A DNA stretch of 64,000 bases, taken from contig NZ_QVIO01000008.1 of assembly GCF_003416895.1 (NCBI RefSeq), positions 124,001 through 188,000 on the forward strand. Direction: 5' to 3'. Below, piece by piece: positions 17,530-26,646 of the stretch. The stretch comes from Duganella sp. BJB476 (GTDB lineage: Bacteria; Pseudomonadota; Gammaproteobacteria; Burkholderiales; Burkholderiaceae_D). The notes under the pieces are model-generated. The model was not told the DNA's origin, ran no database searches, and was given only the letters and a program-made list of their open reading frames with translations. How positions within the stretch are numbered: position 1 is the first letter of the stretch; each line of letters begins with the position of its first letter. Both the position numbers and the translations under genes were made by a program.

Positions 17530-19320
17530 ATGGGTCAATACGTCGCGCCAATCCGGGATATGCAATTTGTTCTGCACGAATTCCTGAAAGTGGAAGAAGA
17601 ACTGAAGTCGCTGCCGGATTACGCCGAAGTCGATGCCGACATCATCAACCAGGTACTGGAAGAAGGCGGCAAATTCACCGCCGAAGTGCTGTTCCCGCTG
17701 AACCACTCGGGCGACCGCGAAGGCTGCAAGCACGACGCCGCGACCCACACCGTGACCACGCCTAAAGGCTTCAAGGAAGCGTACAAGCAGTACGTTGAAG
17801 CGGGCTGGGGCGCGCTGGCCTGCGATCCGCAATACGGCGGCCAGGGCCTGCCTGTCGTGCTGAACAATTCGTTCTACGAAATGCTGAACTCGGCCAACCA
17901 GGCCTGGACCATGTACCCAGGCCTGTCGCACGGCGCCTACGAGTGCCTGAAAGAACACGGCACCGACCACCAGAAGGAAGTTTACCTGCCTAAGCTGGTC
18001 TCCGGCGAATGGACCGGCACCATGTGCCTGACCGAACCGCACTGCGGCACCGACCTGGGCATGCTGCGCTCGAAAGCGCTGCCACAGGAAGACGGCTCGT
18101 GGCTGATCACCGGCAACAAGATCTTCATCTCGGCCGGCGAGCACGACATGGCTGAAAACATCCTGCACCTGGTGCTGGCCCGCGTGCCGGACGCGCCGGA
18201 AGGCTCGAAAGGCATTTCGCTGTTCCTGGTGCCTAAGTTCCTGCCGAAAGCAGACGGCTCGGTCGGCGAACGCAACCCGATCACCTGCGGCGCCATCGAA
18301 GAGAAGATGGGCATCCACGGCAACTCGACCTGCCAGATGAACCTGGACGGCGCCCGTGGCTGGATCATCGGCCAGCCGAACAAAGGCCTGAACGCCATGT
18401 TCGTGTTCATGAACGCGGCCCGCCTGGGCGTGGGCATGCAGTCGCTGGGCCTGACCGAGATCGCCTACCAGAACGCGCTGATCTACGCCAAGGACCGCAT
18501 CCAGATGCGTTCGCTGTCGGGCGTGAAAAATCCGGAAATGCCTGCTGACCCGATCATCGTCCACCCTGACGTCCGCCGCATGCTGTTGACCGGCAAGGCC
18601 TACGCCGAAGGCGCGCGCGCCTTCACTTCGTACGTGGCGCTGCAGATCGACCGCGAACTGCACCACCCTGACGAAGAAGTGCGCAAGGAAGCCGCCGACG
18701 AAGTCGCGCTGCTGACCCCGGTCATCAAGGCCTTCATCACCGACAACGCCTGGATCGCCACTTCGGAAGCGATGCAAGTGTTCGGCGGCCACGGCTACAT
18801 CTCCGAATGGGGCATGGAGCAGTACGTGCGTGATGCCCGTATCAACCTGATCTACGAAGGCACCAACACCATCCAGTCGCTGGACCTGCTGGGCCGTAAG
18901 ATCCTGGGCGACAACGGCGCCAAGCTGCGCAAGTTCGGCGAGAAGATCAAAGCCTTCGTGGAAGACAACGGCACCGACGAAGCGATGAGCGAATTCGTCA
19001 CCCCGCTGGGTGACCTGGGCGACAAGGTCACCAAGCTGACCATGGAAATCGGCATGAAAGCCTTCCAGAACCCGGACGAAGTCGGCGCGGCATGCGTACC
19101 TTACCTGCGCGTGGTCGGCCACATGGTGTACAGCTACTTCTTCGCACAGATGGCGAAAATCGCCCTGGCCAAAGAAGACAGCGGCGACAATTTCTACAAA
19201 GCCAAGCTGGCCACGGCGCGCTTCTACTTCGCCCGCCTGCAGCCAGAAACTGCAACCTTGATTCGCCAGGCACGTTCGGGCTCCGCCAACCTGATGGCAC
19301 TCGACGCCGACCTGTTCTAA
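17530..19320 (+). CDS. Acyl-CoA dehydrogenase (DmdC/FadE-like, long form)
   Basis: The 596-residue flavoenzyme catalyses the first step of beta-oxidation, introducing the 2,3-double bond with FAD. It has the extra N-terminal segment of this long subfamily (VAPIRDMQFVLHEFL), FAD-contact motifs (MCLTEPHCGTDLG, ITGNKIFISAGEHD), the C-terminal EWGMEQYVRDARI region and the catalytic glutamate Glu443 in IYEGTNTIQ. The C-terminal 130 residues are the acyl-CoA dehydrogenase C-terminal extension. An AGGAG ribosome site precedes the ATG. It is the first enzyme gene after the TetR regulator. Confidence 0.93.
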   Translation: MGQYVAPIRDMQFVLHEFLKVEEELKSLPDYAEVDADIINQVLEEGGKFTAEVLFPLNHSGDREGCKHDAATHTVTTPKGFKEAYKQYVEAGWGALACDPQYGGQGLPVVLNNSFYEMLNSANQAWTMYPGLSHGAYECLKEHGTDHQKEVYLPKLVSGEWTGTMCLTEPHCGTDLGMLRSKALPQEDGSWLITGNKIFISAGEHDMAENILHLVLARVPDAPEGSKGISLFLVPKFLPKADGSVGERNPITCGAIEEKMGIHGNSTCQMNLDGARGWIIGQPNKGLNAMFVFMNAARLGVGMQSLGLTEIAYQNALIYAKDRIQMRSLSGVKNPEMPADPIIVHPDVRRMLLTGKAYAEGARAFTSYVALQIDRELHHPDEEVRKEAADEVALLTPVIKAFITDNAWIATSEAMQVFGGHGYISEWGMEQYVRDARINLIYEGTNTIQSLDLLGRKILGDNGAKLRKFGEKIKAFVEDNGTDEAMSEFVTPLGDLGDKVTKLTMEIGMKAFQNPDEVGAACVPYLRVVGHMVYSYFFAQMAKIALAKEDSGDNFYKAKLATARFYFARLQPETATLIRQARSGSANLMALDADLF

Positions 19321-19338
19321 GAACTTAAAGGAAACGAC

Positions 19339-21738
19339 ATGACCAATTTCATCGTTAAAAAAGTAGCCGTGCTGGGCGCCGGCGTGATGGGCGCGCAAAT
19401 CGCCGCTCATTGCGTCAACGCCAAAGTGCCAGTCGTACTGTTCGACCTGCCAGCCAAGGAAGGTCCGAAGAACGGCATCGTGCTGCGCGCCATCGAGAAC
19501 CTGAAGAAACTGTCGCCTGCACCACTGGGCAACAAAGACCACGCCGCGCTGATCGAAGTAGCCAACTACGAAGACGACCTGGCCAAGCTGGCCGAGTGCG
19601 ACCTGATCATCGAAGCCATCGCCGAGCGCATGGACTGGAAACACGACCTGTACAAGAAGGTCGCTCCGCACATCGCCGCCAACGCGATCTTCGCCTCGAA
19701 CACCTCGGGCCTGTCGATCACCAAGCTGTCCGAAGGCTTCGACGCCGACCTGAAATCGCGCTACTGCGGCGTGCACTTCTTCAACCCGCCGCGCTATATG
19801 CACCTGGTCGAAATCATCCCGACCGAGTTCACCAAGCCGGCAATCAGCGACCAGCTGGAAGGCTTCCTGACCACCACCCTGGGCAAGGGCGTGGTTCGCG
19901 CCAAAGATACGCCTAACTTCATCGCCAACCGCGTCGGCGTGTTCGGCATCCTGGCGATCGTGCACGAAGCAGAAAAATTCGGCCTGTCGTGCGACGTGGT
20001 CGATGACCTGACCGGTTCCAAGCTGGGCCGCGCCAAGTCGGGCACTTTCCGCACCGCGGACGTGGTCGGCCTGGACACCATGGGCCATGTGATCAAGACC
20101 ATGCAGGACTACCTGCCGAACGATCCGTTCGCCGCCGTCTACAAGACCCCGGCCGTACTGGCTGGCCTGGTGGAAAAAGGCGCGCTGGGCCAGAAATCCG
20201 GCGCCGGCTTCTACAAAAAAGTTGGCAAGGAAATCCAACGCCTGGACTTCGCCACCGGCGAATACGTCACCGGCGGCGGCAAGGCTGCCGACATCGTTGC
20301 CCGCATCCTGAAGGAAAAAGATCCGGTCAAGAAGATGAAGGCCCTGCGCGAATCGACCAACCCACAAGGCCAGTTCCTGTGGGCGATCTTCCGCGACGCT
20401 TTCCACTACATCGCGATCCACCTGGACACCGTGGCCGACAACGCGCGCGACATCGACTTCGCCATGCGCTGGGGCTTCGGCTGGAACGTCGGCCCGTTCG
20501 AAACGTGGCAGGCAGCAGGCTGGTCGCAAGTGGCCACCTGGGTCAAGGAAGACATCGACGCCGGCCAGGCGCTGTGCAACGCACCGCTGCCAGCCTGGGT
20601 ATTCGAAGGTCCGGTCGCTGAAAAAGGCGGCGTCCACACCGCTGAAGGTTCGTGGTCCGCAGTGTCGAAATCGTTCGTGCCGCGCTCGTCGCTGGCCGTC
20701 TACGACCGTCAGGCATTCCGCGCACCGGTACTGGGTTCGGGCGCCATCGATGGCCGCACCGCCGGCACCACCGTGCACGAAGACGACGACGTCCGCCTGT
20801 GGCACTCGGGCGACGACGTTCTGGTGATCTCGCTGAAAACCAAGATGCACGTGATTAGCCCAGGCGTGATCGCTGGCTTCCGTAAAGCACTGGCCGAAGC
20901 CGAGAAGAACTTCAAGGGCCTGGTGATCTGGAGCGCGGACGCGGCCGACGGCGGCGCGTTCTCGGCCGGCGCCGACCTGCAATCGGCACTGCCTGCGTTC
21001 ATGCAGGGCGGCGCGAAAGCGGTCGACCCTATCATCCGCGAACTGCAAGACACCTTCATGGCGATGAAATATTCGAACGTGCCGGTGGTGGCTGCTGTTG
21101 CTGGCCTGGCGCTGGGCGGCGGCTGCGAAATGGCGCTGCACGCATCGAAGCGCGTGGCCTCGATCGAATCGTACATCGGCCTGGTGGAAGTGGGCGTAGG
21201 CCTGATCCCTGCTGGCGGCGGCTTGAAAGAAGCGGCAGTGCGCGCGTTCAAGGAAGCCAAGGGCACCGACATCCTGCAATTCCTGAAGACCGGTTTCACC
21301 AACGCCGCTACCGCCAACGTGTCGAAGTCGGCACTGGAAGCGCAGGCCATGGGCTACCTGAAAGAAGACGACGTGATCGTGTTCAACCCTTACGAGCTGC
21401 TGCACGTGGCCAAGGTTGAAGCGCGCGCCATGTTCGACAAGGGCTATCGTCCGCCACTGAAGACTCCTGTGCAGGTAACCGGCCGCTACGGCTGGGGCAC
21501 CATCAAGGCGCAGCTGGTCAATATGCGCGACGGCGGCTTCATCTCCGCGCACGACTTCAAGCTGGGCGAGATGATCGCCGAGATCGTGTCGGGCGGCGAT
21601 ATCGACCAGGGTTCGTTCGTGAGCGAGCAGTGGTTCCTGGACATGGAGCGTAAAGCCTTCCTGGAACTGCTGAACCATCCGAAGACCCAGGAACGCATCA
21701 TGGGCATGATGCAGACCGGTAAGCCAGTCCGCAACTAA
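19339..21738 (+). CDS. 3-hydroxyacyl-CoA dehydrogenase/enoyl-CoA hydratase fusion
   Basis: The 799-residue enzyme combines hydration and NAD-dependent dehydrogenation of 2-enoyl-CoA. The order is dehydrogenase first: Rossmann motif VLGAGVMGAQIAAH, the SNTSGLSI segment, HFFNPPRYMHLVE, and the C-terminal dehydrogenase domain near DTMGHVIKTMQDY. The enoyl-CoA hydratase/isomerase domain follows at about residue 480 onward (FSAGADLQSA, ALGGGCEMALHA, LPEVGVG-like VEVGVGLIPAGGG). This HAD-ECH order is that of FadN-like proteins, reversed from FadB/FadJ. It starts 18 bases after the dehydrogenase gene. Confidence 0.93.
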   Translation: MTNFIVKKVAVLGAGVMGAQIAAHCVNAKVPVVLFDLPAKEGPKNGIVLRAIENLKKLSPAPLGNKDHAALIEVANYEDDLAKLAECDLIIEAIAERMDWKHDLYKKVAPHIAANAIFASNTSGLSITKLSEGFDADLKSRYCGVHFFNPPRYMHLVEIIPTEFTKPAISDQLEGFLTTTLGKGVVRAKDTPNFIANRVGVFGILAIVHEAEKFGLSCDVVDDLTGSKLGRAKSGTFRTADVVGLDTMGHVIKTMQDYLPNDPFAAVYKTPAVLAGLVEKGALGQKSGAGFYKKVGKEIQRLDFATGEYVTGGGKAADIVARILKEKDPVKKMKALRESTNPQGQFLWAIFRDAFHYIAIHLDTVADNARDIDFAMRWGFGWNVGPFETWQAAGWSQVATWVKEDIDAGQALCNAPLPAWVFEGPVAEKGGVHTAEGSWSAVSKSFVPRSSLAVYDRQAFRAPVLGSGAIDGRTAGTTVHEDDDVRLWHSGDDVLVISLKTKMHVISPGVIAGFRKALAEAEKNFKGLVIWSADAADGGAFSAGADLQSALPAFMQGGAKAVDPIIRELQDTFMAMKYSNVPVVAAVAGLALGGGCEMALHASKRVASIESYIGLVEVGVGLIPAGGGLKEAAVRAFKEAKGTDILQFLKTGFTNAATANVSKSALEAQAMGYLKEDDVIVFNPYELLHVAKVEARAMFDKGYRPPLKTPVQVTGRYGWGTIKAQLVNMRDGGFISAHDFKLGEMIAEIVSGGDIDQGSFVSEQWFLDMERKAFLELLNHPKTQERIMGMMQTGKPVRN

Positions 21739-21794
21739 TCGGTATGTCGATCCTGAAACTGGTATTTAGAGTTCTACTGCGCGTGAGGCCAAGC

Positions 21795-22247
21795 ATGGTG
21801 TATGACCGTATCAAGCAACAAATGATGGACACCTTGCCCTTCGTGCGTTTGCTGGGGATCAGGATCGACGAGATCGGCAGCGGCACTTCGAAAGTGTCGA
21901 TGCCGGAGGACCCGAAGCTCAATAACCACCTGGGCACGCAGCACGCCGGGGCCTTGTTCACGCTGGCCGAAACGGCTTCCGGCGCGGCCATGGCTGGCGG
22001 CTTCGCGGAGCTGATCCTGGGCTTGCGCCCGGTCGCCAAGGAATCGCGCATCCAGTACCAGAAAGTAGCCAAGGGCGCCACGCGCGCCGAAGGCCGCGTC
22101 CCTGGCGATCTGGCCGCGCTGAAGGCCGAGCTGAAAGAGCAGGGCAAGGTGGCGTTCCCGGTGGAAGTCGACATCTTCGACGCCGCCGGCACGCTGGCCG
22201 CACAGGTTCAAGTGGATTGGTATTTATCCGAGAAGCGGGCTTCCTAG
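21795..22247 (+). CDS. Hotdog-fold acyl-CoA thioesterase (PaaI/DUF4442-like)
   Basis: The chosen ATG follows GTGAGG and gives 150 residues beginning MVYDRIKQQMMDTLPFVRLLG. An alternative ATG 51 bases upstream would add 17 residues (MSILKLVFRVLLRVRPS), with a poor ribosome site. The hotdog signature is NNHLGTQHAGALFTLAE, the conserved His-Gly-Gly-type active-site loop of PaaI-like thioesterases. Its place within a beta-oxidation cluster suggests that it frees CoA from surplus acyl-CoA esters. Confidence 0.82.
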   Translation: MVYDRIKQQMMDTLPFVRLLGIRIDEIGSGTSKVSMPEDPKLNNHLGTQHAGALFTLAETASGAAMAGGFAELILGLRPVAKESRIQYQKVAKGATRAEGRVPGDLAALKAELKEQGKVAFPVEVDIFDAAGTLAAQVQVDWYLSEKRAS

Positions 22248-22287
22248 TTCCGCATAGTCTTCGATCAAAAATTTTCGAAAGAATAAA

Positions 22288-23484
22288 ATGAGCAAACAAA
22301 TTCAAGACGCATACATCGTCTCTGCCACCCGCACCCCGATCGGCAAGGCGCCGCGCGGCATGTTCAACAAGACCCGTCCGGACGACCTGCTGGTGCGCGT
22401 GCTGCAATCGGCCCTGGCGCAAGCGCCTGGTCTGGACCCGGCGCTGATCACCGACGCCATCATCGGCTGCTCGTTCCCGGAAGCGGAGCAGGGCTTCAAC
22501 ATCGCCCGTCAATCGGTGCTGCTGGCCGGCCTGCCTAAGACCATCGGCGGCGTCACCATCAACCGCTACTGCGCATCGGGCATCACCGCGCTGGCCATGG
22601 CTGCCGACCGCATCCGCGTTGGCGAAGCCGATGCGATGATCGCCGGCGGCGTCGAGTCGATGTCGATGGTGCCGATGATGGGCCACCACCCATCGATGAA
22701 CCTGAACATGTTCACCGACGACAACGTCGGCATGGCATACGGCATGGGCCTGACCGCTGAAAAAGTGGCGACCCAGTGGAAAATCTCGCGCGAAGCGCAG
22801 GACGCGTTCGCCGTTGAATCGCACCGCCGCGCCATCGCCGCGCAGCAGGCCGGTTTCTTCAAGGACGAGACCACCCCGGTTGAAATCATCACCCGCACGC
22901 CTGACCTGGCGACTGGCGAAATCAAGATCAAGACCCGCACCGTCGACACCGACGAAGGCGCACGCGCCGATTCGACCGTGGAATCGCTGGGCAAGCTGAA
23001 GCCAGTGTTCGCCGCCAAGGGTTCGGTCACCGCCGCCAACTCGTCGCAGATGTCCGACGGCGCCGGCGCGCTGCTGGTCGTGTCCGAGAAATTCCTGCGC
23101 GAGCACAACCTGACCCCGCTGGCCAAGTTCTCGTCGTTCGCCGTCAAAGGCGTACCACCGGAAATCATGGGCATCGGTCCTAAGTTCGCGATTCCAGATG
23201 CGTGCAAAGCTGCCGGCATCACCCAGGATCAGCTGGACTGGATCGAACTGAACGAAGCGTTTGCGGCACAGGCACTGGCCGTCATCGGCGACCTGGGCCT
23301 GGATCCAGCCAAGGTCAACCCAATGGGCGGCGCGATCGCCCTGGGCCACCCGCTGGGCGCAACCGGCGCGATCCGCGCTGCGACCGTGGTGCACGCACTG
23401 CGTCGCAACAACCTGAAATACGGCATGGTCACCATGTGCGTAGGCGCAGGCATGGGCGCTGCTGGTATTATCGAACGCGTATAA
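22288..23484 (+). CDS. Acetyl-CoA acyltransferase (thiolase, FadA-like)
   Basis: The 398-residue thiolase carries the acyl-accepting Cys95 (NRYCASGITA), the GGVESMSMVPM segment, the catalytic His354 (ALGHPLGATGA) and the acid-base Cys384 (MCVGAGMGAAG). It cleaves 3-ketoacyl-CoA in the last beta-oxidation step and should pair with the dehydrogenase/hydratase fusion encoded two genes upstream. Start and length are typical of the family. Confidence 0.93.
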   Translation: MSKQIQDAYIVSATRTPIGKAPRGMFNKTRPDDLLVRVLQSALAQAPGLDPALITDAIIGCSFPEAEQGFNIARQSVLLAGLPKTIGGVTINRYCASGITALAMAADRIRVGEADAMIAGGVESMSMVPMMGHHPSMNLNMFTDDNVGMAYGMGLTAEKVATQWKISREAQDAFAVESHRRAIAAQQAGFFKDETTPVEIITRTPDLATGEIKIKTRTVDTDEGARADSTVESLGKLKPVFAAKGSVTAANSSQMSDGAGALLVVSEKFLREHNLTPLAKFSSFAVKGVPPEIMGIGPKFAIPDACKAAGITQDQLDWIELNEAFAAQALAVIGDLGLDPAKVNPMGGAIALGHPLGATGAIRAATVVHALRRNNLKYGMVTMCVGAGMGAAGIIERV

Positions 23485-23504
23485 GCTAAGCACGGAATCA
23501 TAAG

Positions 23505-23540
23505 AAGGGCGCTGCGGTTTAACCACGGCGCCCTTTAATC
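23505..23540 (+). terminator. Terminator-like hairpin after the thiolase gene
   Basis: AAGGGCGC at 23505-23512 pairs with GCGCCCTT at 23528-23535, and the inner arms GCGGTT/AACCAC extend the stem with one mismatch. The T-tail (TTTAATCATTTT) is imperfect. It lies 20 bases after the thiolase stop and just before the final enoyl-CoA hydratase gene. Confidence 0.55.
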
Positions 23541-23554
23541 ATTTTGGAGATCAC

Positions 23555-24334
23555 ATGGATATTTTGAGCAGCAAGACCAACGGCGTGCTGACGCTGGAAT
23601 TCAACCGCCCGGAACGCAAGAACGCGATCACCTCGGCGATGTACCAGAGCTTGGCCGACGCCATCAACGAAGCGGAGCAGGACGCCGCCGTGCGCGCCAT
23701 CCTGATCGTCGGCAAGCCGGAGATCTTCACCGCCGGCAACGACCTGGAAGACTTCATGAAGACCGCGCGTCCGGCCGACGGCTCGGGCATCGAAGAGCGT
23801 TCGGTCTACAAGTTCATGATGGCGCTGAGCGGCTCGACCAAACCGGTGGTGGCTGCAGTGGCCGGCGCGGCGGTCGGCATCGGCACCACGTTGCTGATGC
23901 ATTGCGACCTGGTCTACGCTGCCGACAACGCCAAGTTCTCGATGCCGTTCGTGCAGTTGGGCCTGTGCCCTGAGTTCGCGTCGAGCATACTGCTGACGCA
24001 GATCGCCGGCTACCCGCGCGCCGCCGAGAAGCTGATGCTGGGCGAAGCCTTCCTGGCGCAGGAAGCGCTGGAGATGGGCCTGGTATCGAAGATCGTGCCG
24101 GCCGCCGAGCTGCGCGCCTTTGCCGAAGGCCAGGCCGCCAAGCTGGTCGCCTTGCCGGCCAGCTCGATCCGCGCCACCAAGCAGCTGATGAAGGCCGCCC
24201 GCAAAGGCCCGGTGACGGAAGCCATCGCCGCCGAAAACAAATTCTTCGGCGCCATGCTGGCCGCCCCGGAAGCCAAGGAAGCGTTTACCGCCTTCTTTGA
24301 GAAACGCAAGCCGGACTTCAGCAAGTTCAACTGA
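23555..24334 (+). CDS. Enoyl-CoA hydratase/isomerase family protein
   Basis: The 259-residue crotonase-fold protein has the CoA oxyanion hole segments FTAGNDLEDF and AVAGAAVGIGTTLLMHCD and an LAASSIR-like C-terminal region (ALPASSIRATKQL). The first catalytic glutamate position of true hydratases is Val or Pro-rich here, so isomerase activity or a narrower substrate is possible. A TGGAG ribosome site precedes it. It is the last gene of the fatty-acid cluster and the last before the AT-rich island. Confidence 0.88.
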   Translation: MDILSSKTNGVLTLEFNRPERKNAITSAMYQSLADAINEAEQDAAVRAILIVGKPEIFTAGNDLEDFMKTARPADGSGIEERSVYKFMMALSGSTKPVVAAVAGAAVGIGTTLLMHCDLVYAADNAKFSMPFVQLGLCPEFASSILLTQIAGYPRAAEKLMLGEAFLAQEALEMGLVSKIVPAAELRAFAEGQAAKLVALPASSIRATKQLMKAARKGPVTEAIAAENKFFGAMLAAPEAKEAFTAFFEKRKPDFSKFN

Positions 24335-24343
24335 GGACAATGC

Positions 24344-24389
24344 GGCGTACCAAACGACGCGTTGAGAAACACTGCTCGTGAGGTACGCC
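24344..24389. repeat. Perfect 8-bp inverted repeat at the edge of the AT-rich island
   Basis: GGCGTACC (24344-24351) is repeated in inverted form as GGTACGCC (24382-24389) with a 30-base spacer. It lies between the fatty-acid cluster and the island. A matching copy at the other island edge is not visible. Confidence 0.5.
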
Positions 24390-24428
24390 TTGGCACTTTC
24401 GCTCAGATTACTTCAGAACTATTGCATT

Positions 24429-26531
24429 TCACATACCGTTGAACATGGTCAAGCGTTGCTTGGCGCAATACAGGTCGAAGTAAAAGTCATTTGTTCCGGT
24501 GGACTTGTTCCGAATAAGGTTCAACGCATTGGCGAAATCTTCTGGACTTGAAACGTCGTCTAGCAGTATCAGAAATTGGGGAACGCTTAGAAACCAACAG
24601 TGCGAATATGGCTTCCACCTTTCGGGTTGGTTCGCCTGCTGATACAGGTCCTTGGTGATGGCTCGTAACTCGTCTAATTTCTTATTCACCTTATCGAGTT
24701 TTTTCTGCAAATCCCTATCTTCTGTCGAGAAGGATAGCTTCATTCCATTTTCAAGAATCTTATGCAGAACTATGCGATCTTGGAAACTGCCATAGTCCGG
24801 CAACGTCACGGCAATGCATTCGACTTTCCGATCGCGTAGTTCAATGCGCACAATGCTGTCATCTTCCTGTGTCAGTTCGATGAAGCTGTTCTGTTTGATC
24901 TGCAATTCATGACGCAGTCCCTGGATAGTCGCGCTGACGATGCTATCAGTGATATCCACTAGGAGTGCGACGTCGAATCCTGATCTTGCGGAGCGCGTCA
25001 ACGACTTCTTCTTTGTCTCTATGAAGAAGATCTGTGTGTCTGTTTCGAGCACAACGTCGCATTCCCACGTTTTTCCGCCGGCCCTGTATTTACCGGTCTG
25101 GGTTGCAAACGACTTCGATGTCAGTTCATCGTGAAGCAATCCCTCAATGCCGTATCCGATGTCGCCATCCAACCCAACCTGACGAAGTCGTGTCAGTACT
25201 GCTTCGATCATTGCGGGTGCATTGACGGAATGATCAAGGAGCAGATACTGATCTCGTTGTAGCGTCAGCAAAGGGCGGTCACCGAAGTTTGGTCCTGCAC
25301 GCTCATCCCGGGGAAGGCTATCGTCTGGCACTTCATCTGGGATTGTGAAGTTCTTGTTGGAAGTTTCTGCCGGATGCGCAAAGACGTCTTGTAATAGTTC
25401 CGACACTCTGGATTCTGCAATAGCCGTGCAGACCTTTGCTACATCCTTAGATTCGATCCTTACCGGACCACTGCGATTCGCAATGACCGTCTGCAACGCT
25501 TCGATCACTTGTAATAGTTCGCGGACATCTGGATCTAGATGTGCAGGAAATTTCTTCGCTTTTCGTAGTCCTGAAATGAGACCACAAATAATTCTTACGA
25601 TATCGGTCGGCCGCGTTTGCTGAAGTGTGAACATGGCATCGTAAATGGCCAGTCGCCTCAAGAACGGAAGCATGCCCCGTTGGTCCACATGAATTGAATC
25701 CAGATTGCTCGTCGGTCGGACATCATAAGCGGTGGCAAAGTCGATGCTAATGTTAAGCAGGTTTTTCCAGTCCGCTTGGTTCTTTCTTAGCGGCCGTTTC
25801 GGTAATGCATACTTTGCCGCATAATTCAGGAGCAGGCCAATCGGAAGACGGGGGGGATTTTGTTGTGGCCCGGGGCTGAACTGATTCACTTCATGATAAC
25901 GCTGCTGAAGGGTATCAAATTTTGTAGCCAACAAGGAGAAGACTTGCTCCGCTACATAACCAGCGCCCATGTGCTTCACGAAATTCATCTCGATGGTTCT
26001 TGCGATCGCGCGTTTTTGCTGGTCGCCCAATACTTGGTCTGTATTTCCGGTCCGGCCCGCTTTGCGCGCCGATTTGATCTTGCGTTTGGTGCGCGCTTGG
26101 TGGATTTCAGCGGCATGGAGTTGCTCATACAGGCTGAGGTAAGTTAGTCCGTTCCATTCGACATAATTCACTGCGGCCTGTACCGCTGCTGTCCAGTCCC
26201 CTTCGACCTGCGGATCATATTCGGCGCCGCGGATGGTGTCCTGCATCGTCTTTAATATCTCAAAGTATGGATCGCGAACGGCGTCGTTGGCTTCATGGTC
26301 ATGGATAAGTTCACGGAGCAGCTTACTGCAATGGGAAAAGACGTTCCGGTGTCCTGACGTAAAGCTAGCCTTCACCTGTTTGAGGAGCATGTCGCCTACG
26401 CGGCGTCGCTGATAGTAAAACTCGTGCTGAAGCCCGACAAAGGCTTTCGCCACTTCGGGGGGAGTATCGTTCGATAGCTGCGGTTTCGTTTGGTCCACCA
26501 AGGAACGGAACTGAGCCAATGAGATAAGCAT
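24429..26531 (-). CDS. PD-(D/E)XK nuclease-domain protein, 700 residues, no known family
   Basis: The protein has no family I recognise. The N-terminal 400 residues are predominantly helical. From about residue 455 there is a readable PD-(D/E)XK core: helix Glu463 (GIEGLLHDELTSK), strand Asp492 (ECDVVLE), then a strand with Glu505 and Lys507 (FFIETKKKSL), spacing D-x12-E-x-K. This set fits a metal-dependent nuclease of the restriction-endonuclease superfamily. A coiled coil (LQKKLDKVNKKLDELRA) and an alpha-beta tail follow. It is the second gene of a minus-strand operon, 115 bases after an OmpA-domain membrane protein. The region is AT-rich: row 24661-24720 has 22 G+C of 60, against 41 of 60 in row 24061-24120. 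A defence-related nuclease is my inference. Confidence 0.7.
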   Translation of the reverse strand: MLISLAQFRSLVDQTKPQLSNDTPPEVAKAFVGLQHEFYYQRRRVGDMLLKQVKASFTSGHRNVFSHCSKLLRELIHDHEANDAVRDPYFEILKTMQDTIRGAEYDPQVEGDWTAAVQAAVNYVEWNGLTYLSLYEQLHAAEIHQARTKRKIKSARKAGRTGNTDQVLGDQQKRAIARTIEMNFVKHMGAGYVAEQVFSLLATKFDTLQQRYHEVNQFSPGPQQNPPRLPIGLLLNYAAKYALPKRPLRKNQADWKNLLNISIDFATAYDVRPTSNLDSIHVDQRGMLPFLRRLAIYDAMFTLQQTRPTDIVRIICGLISGLRKAKKFPAHLDPDVRELLQVIEALQTVIANRSGPVRIESKDVAKVCTAIAESRVSELLQDVFAHPAETSNKNFTIPDEVPDDSLPRDERAGPNFGDRPLLTLQRDQYLLLDHSVNAPAMIEAVLTRLRQVGLDGDIGYGIEGLLHDELTSKSFATQTGKYRAGGKTWECDVVLETDTQIFFIETKKKSLTRSARSGFDVALLVDITDSIVSATIQGLRHELQIKQNSFIELTQEDDSIVRIELRDRKVECIAVTLPDYGSFQDRIVLHKILENGMKLSFSTEDRDLQKKLDKVNKKLDELRAITKDLYQQANQPERWKPYSHCWFLSVPQFLILLDDVSSPEDFANALNLIRNKSTGTNDFYFDLYCAKQRLTMFNGM

Positions 26532-26646
26532 GATTCTTGTTTTTCCTTTTCGATCGAGTGTTGGGCTGTAAGGACAAGTGCTACGATGGCCGGTGCCGCG
26601 GTCGAATGCGCCATCGCCTCACCGTAAATTCTTTAGGCATACTCGC

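Noticed and set aside
17491..21678. A 1,395-codon open frame on the minus strand across the fatty-acid genes
   Set aside because: It is the antisense shadow of the acyl-CoA dehydrogenase and hydroxyacyl-CoA dehydrogenase genes, produced by high G+C third-position bias; its composition is His/Val/Arg-rich with no domain.
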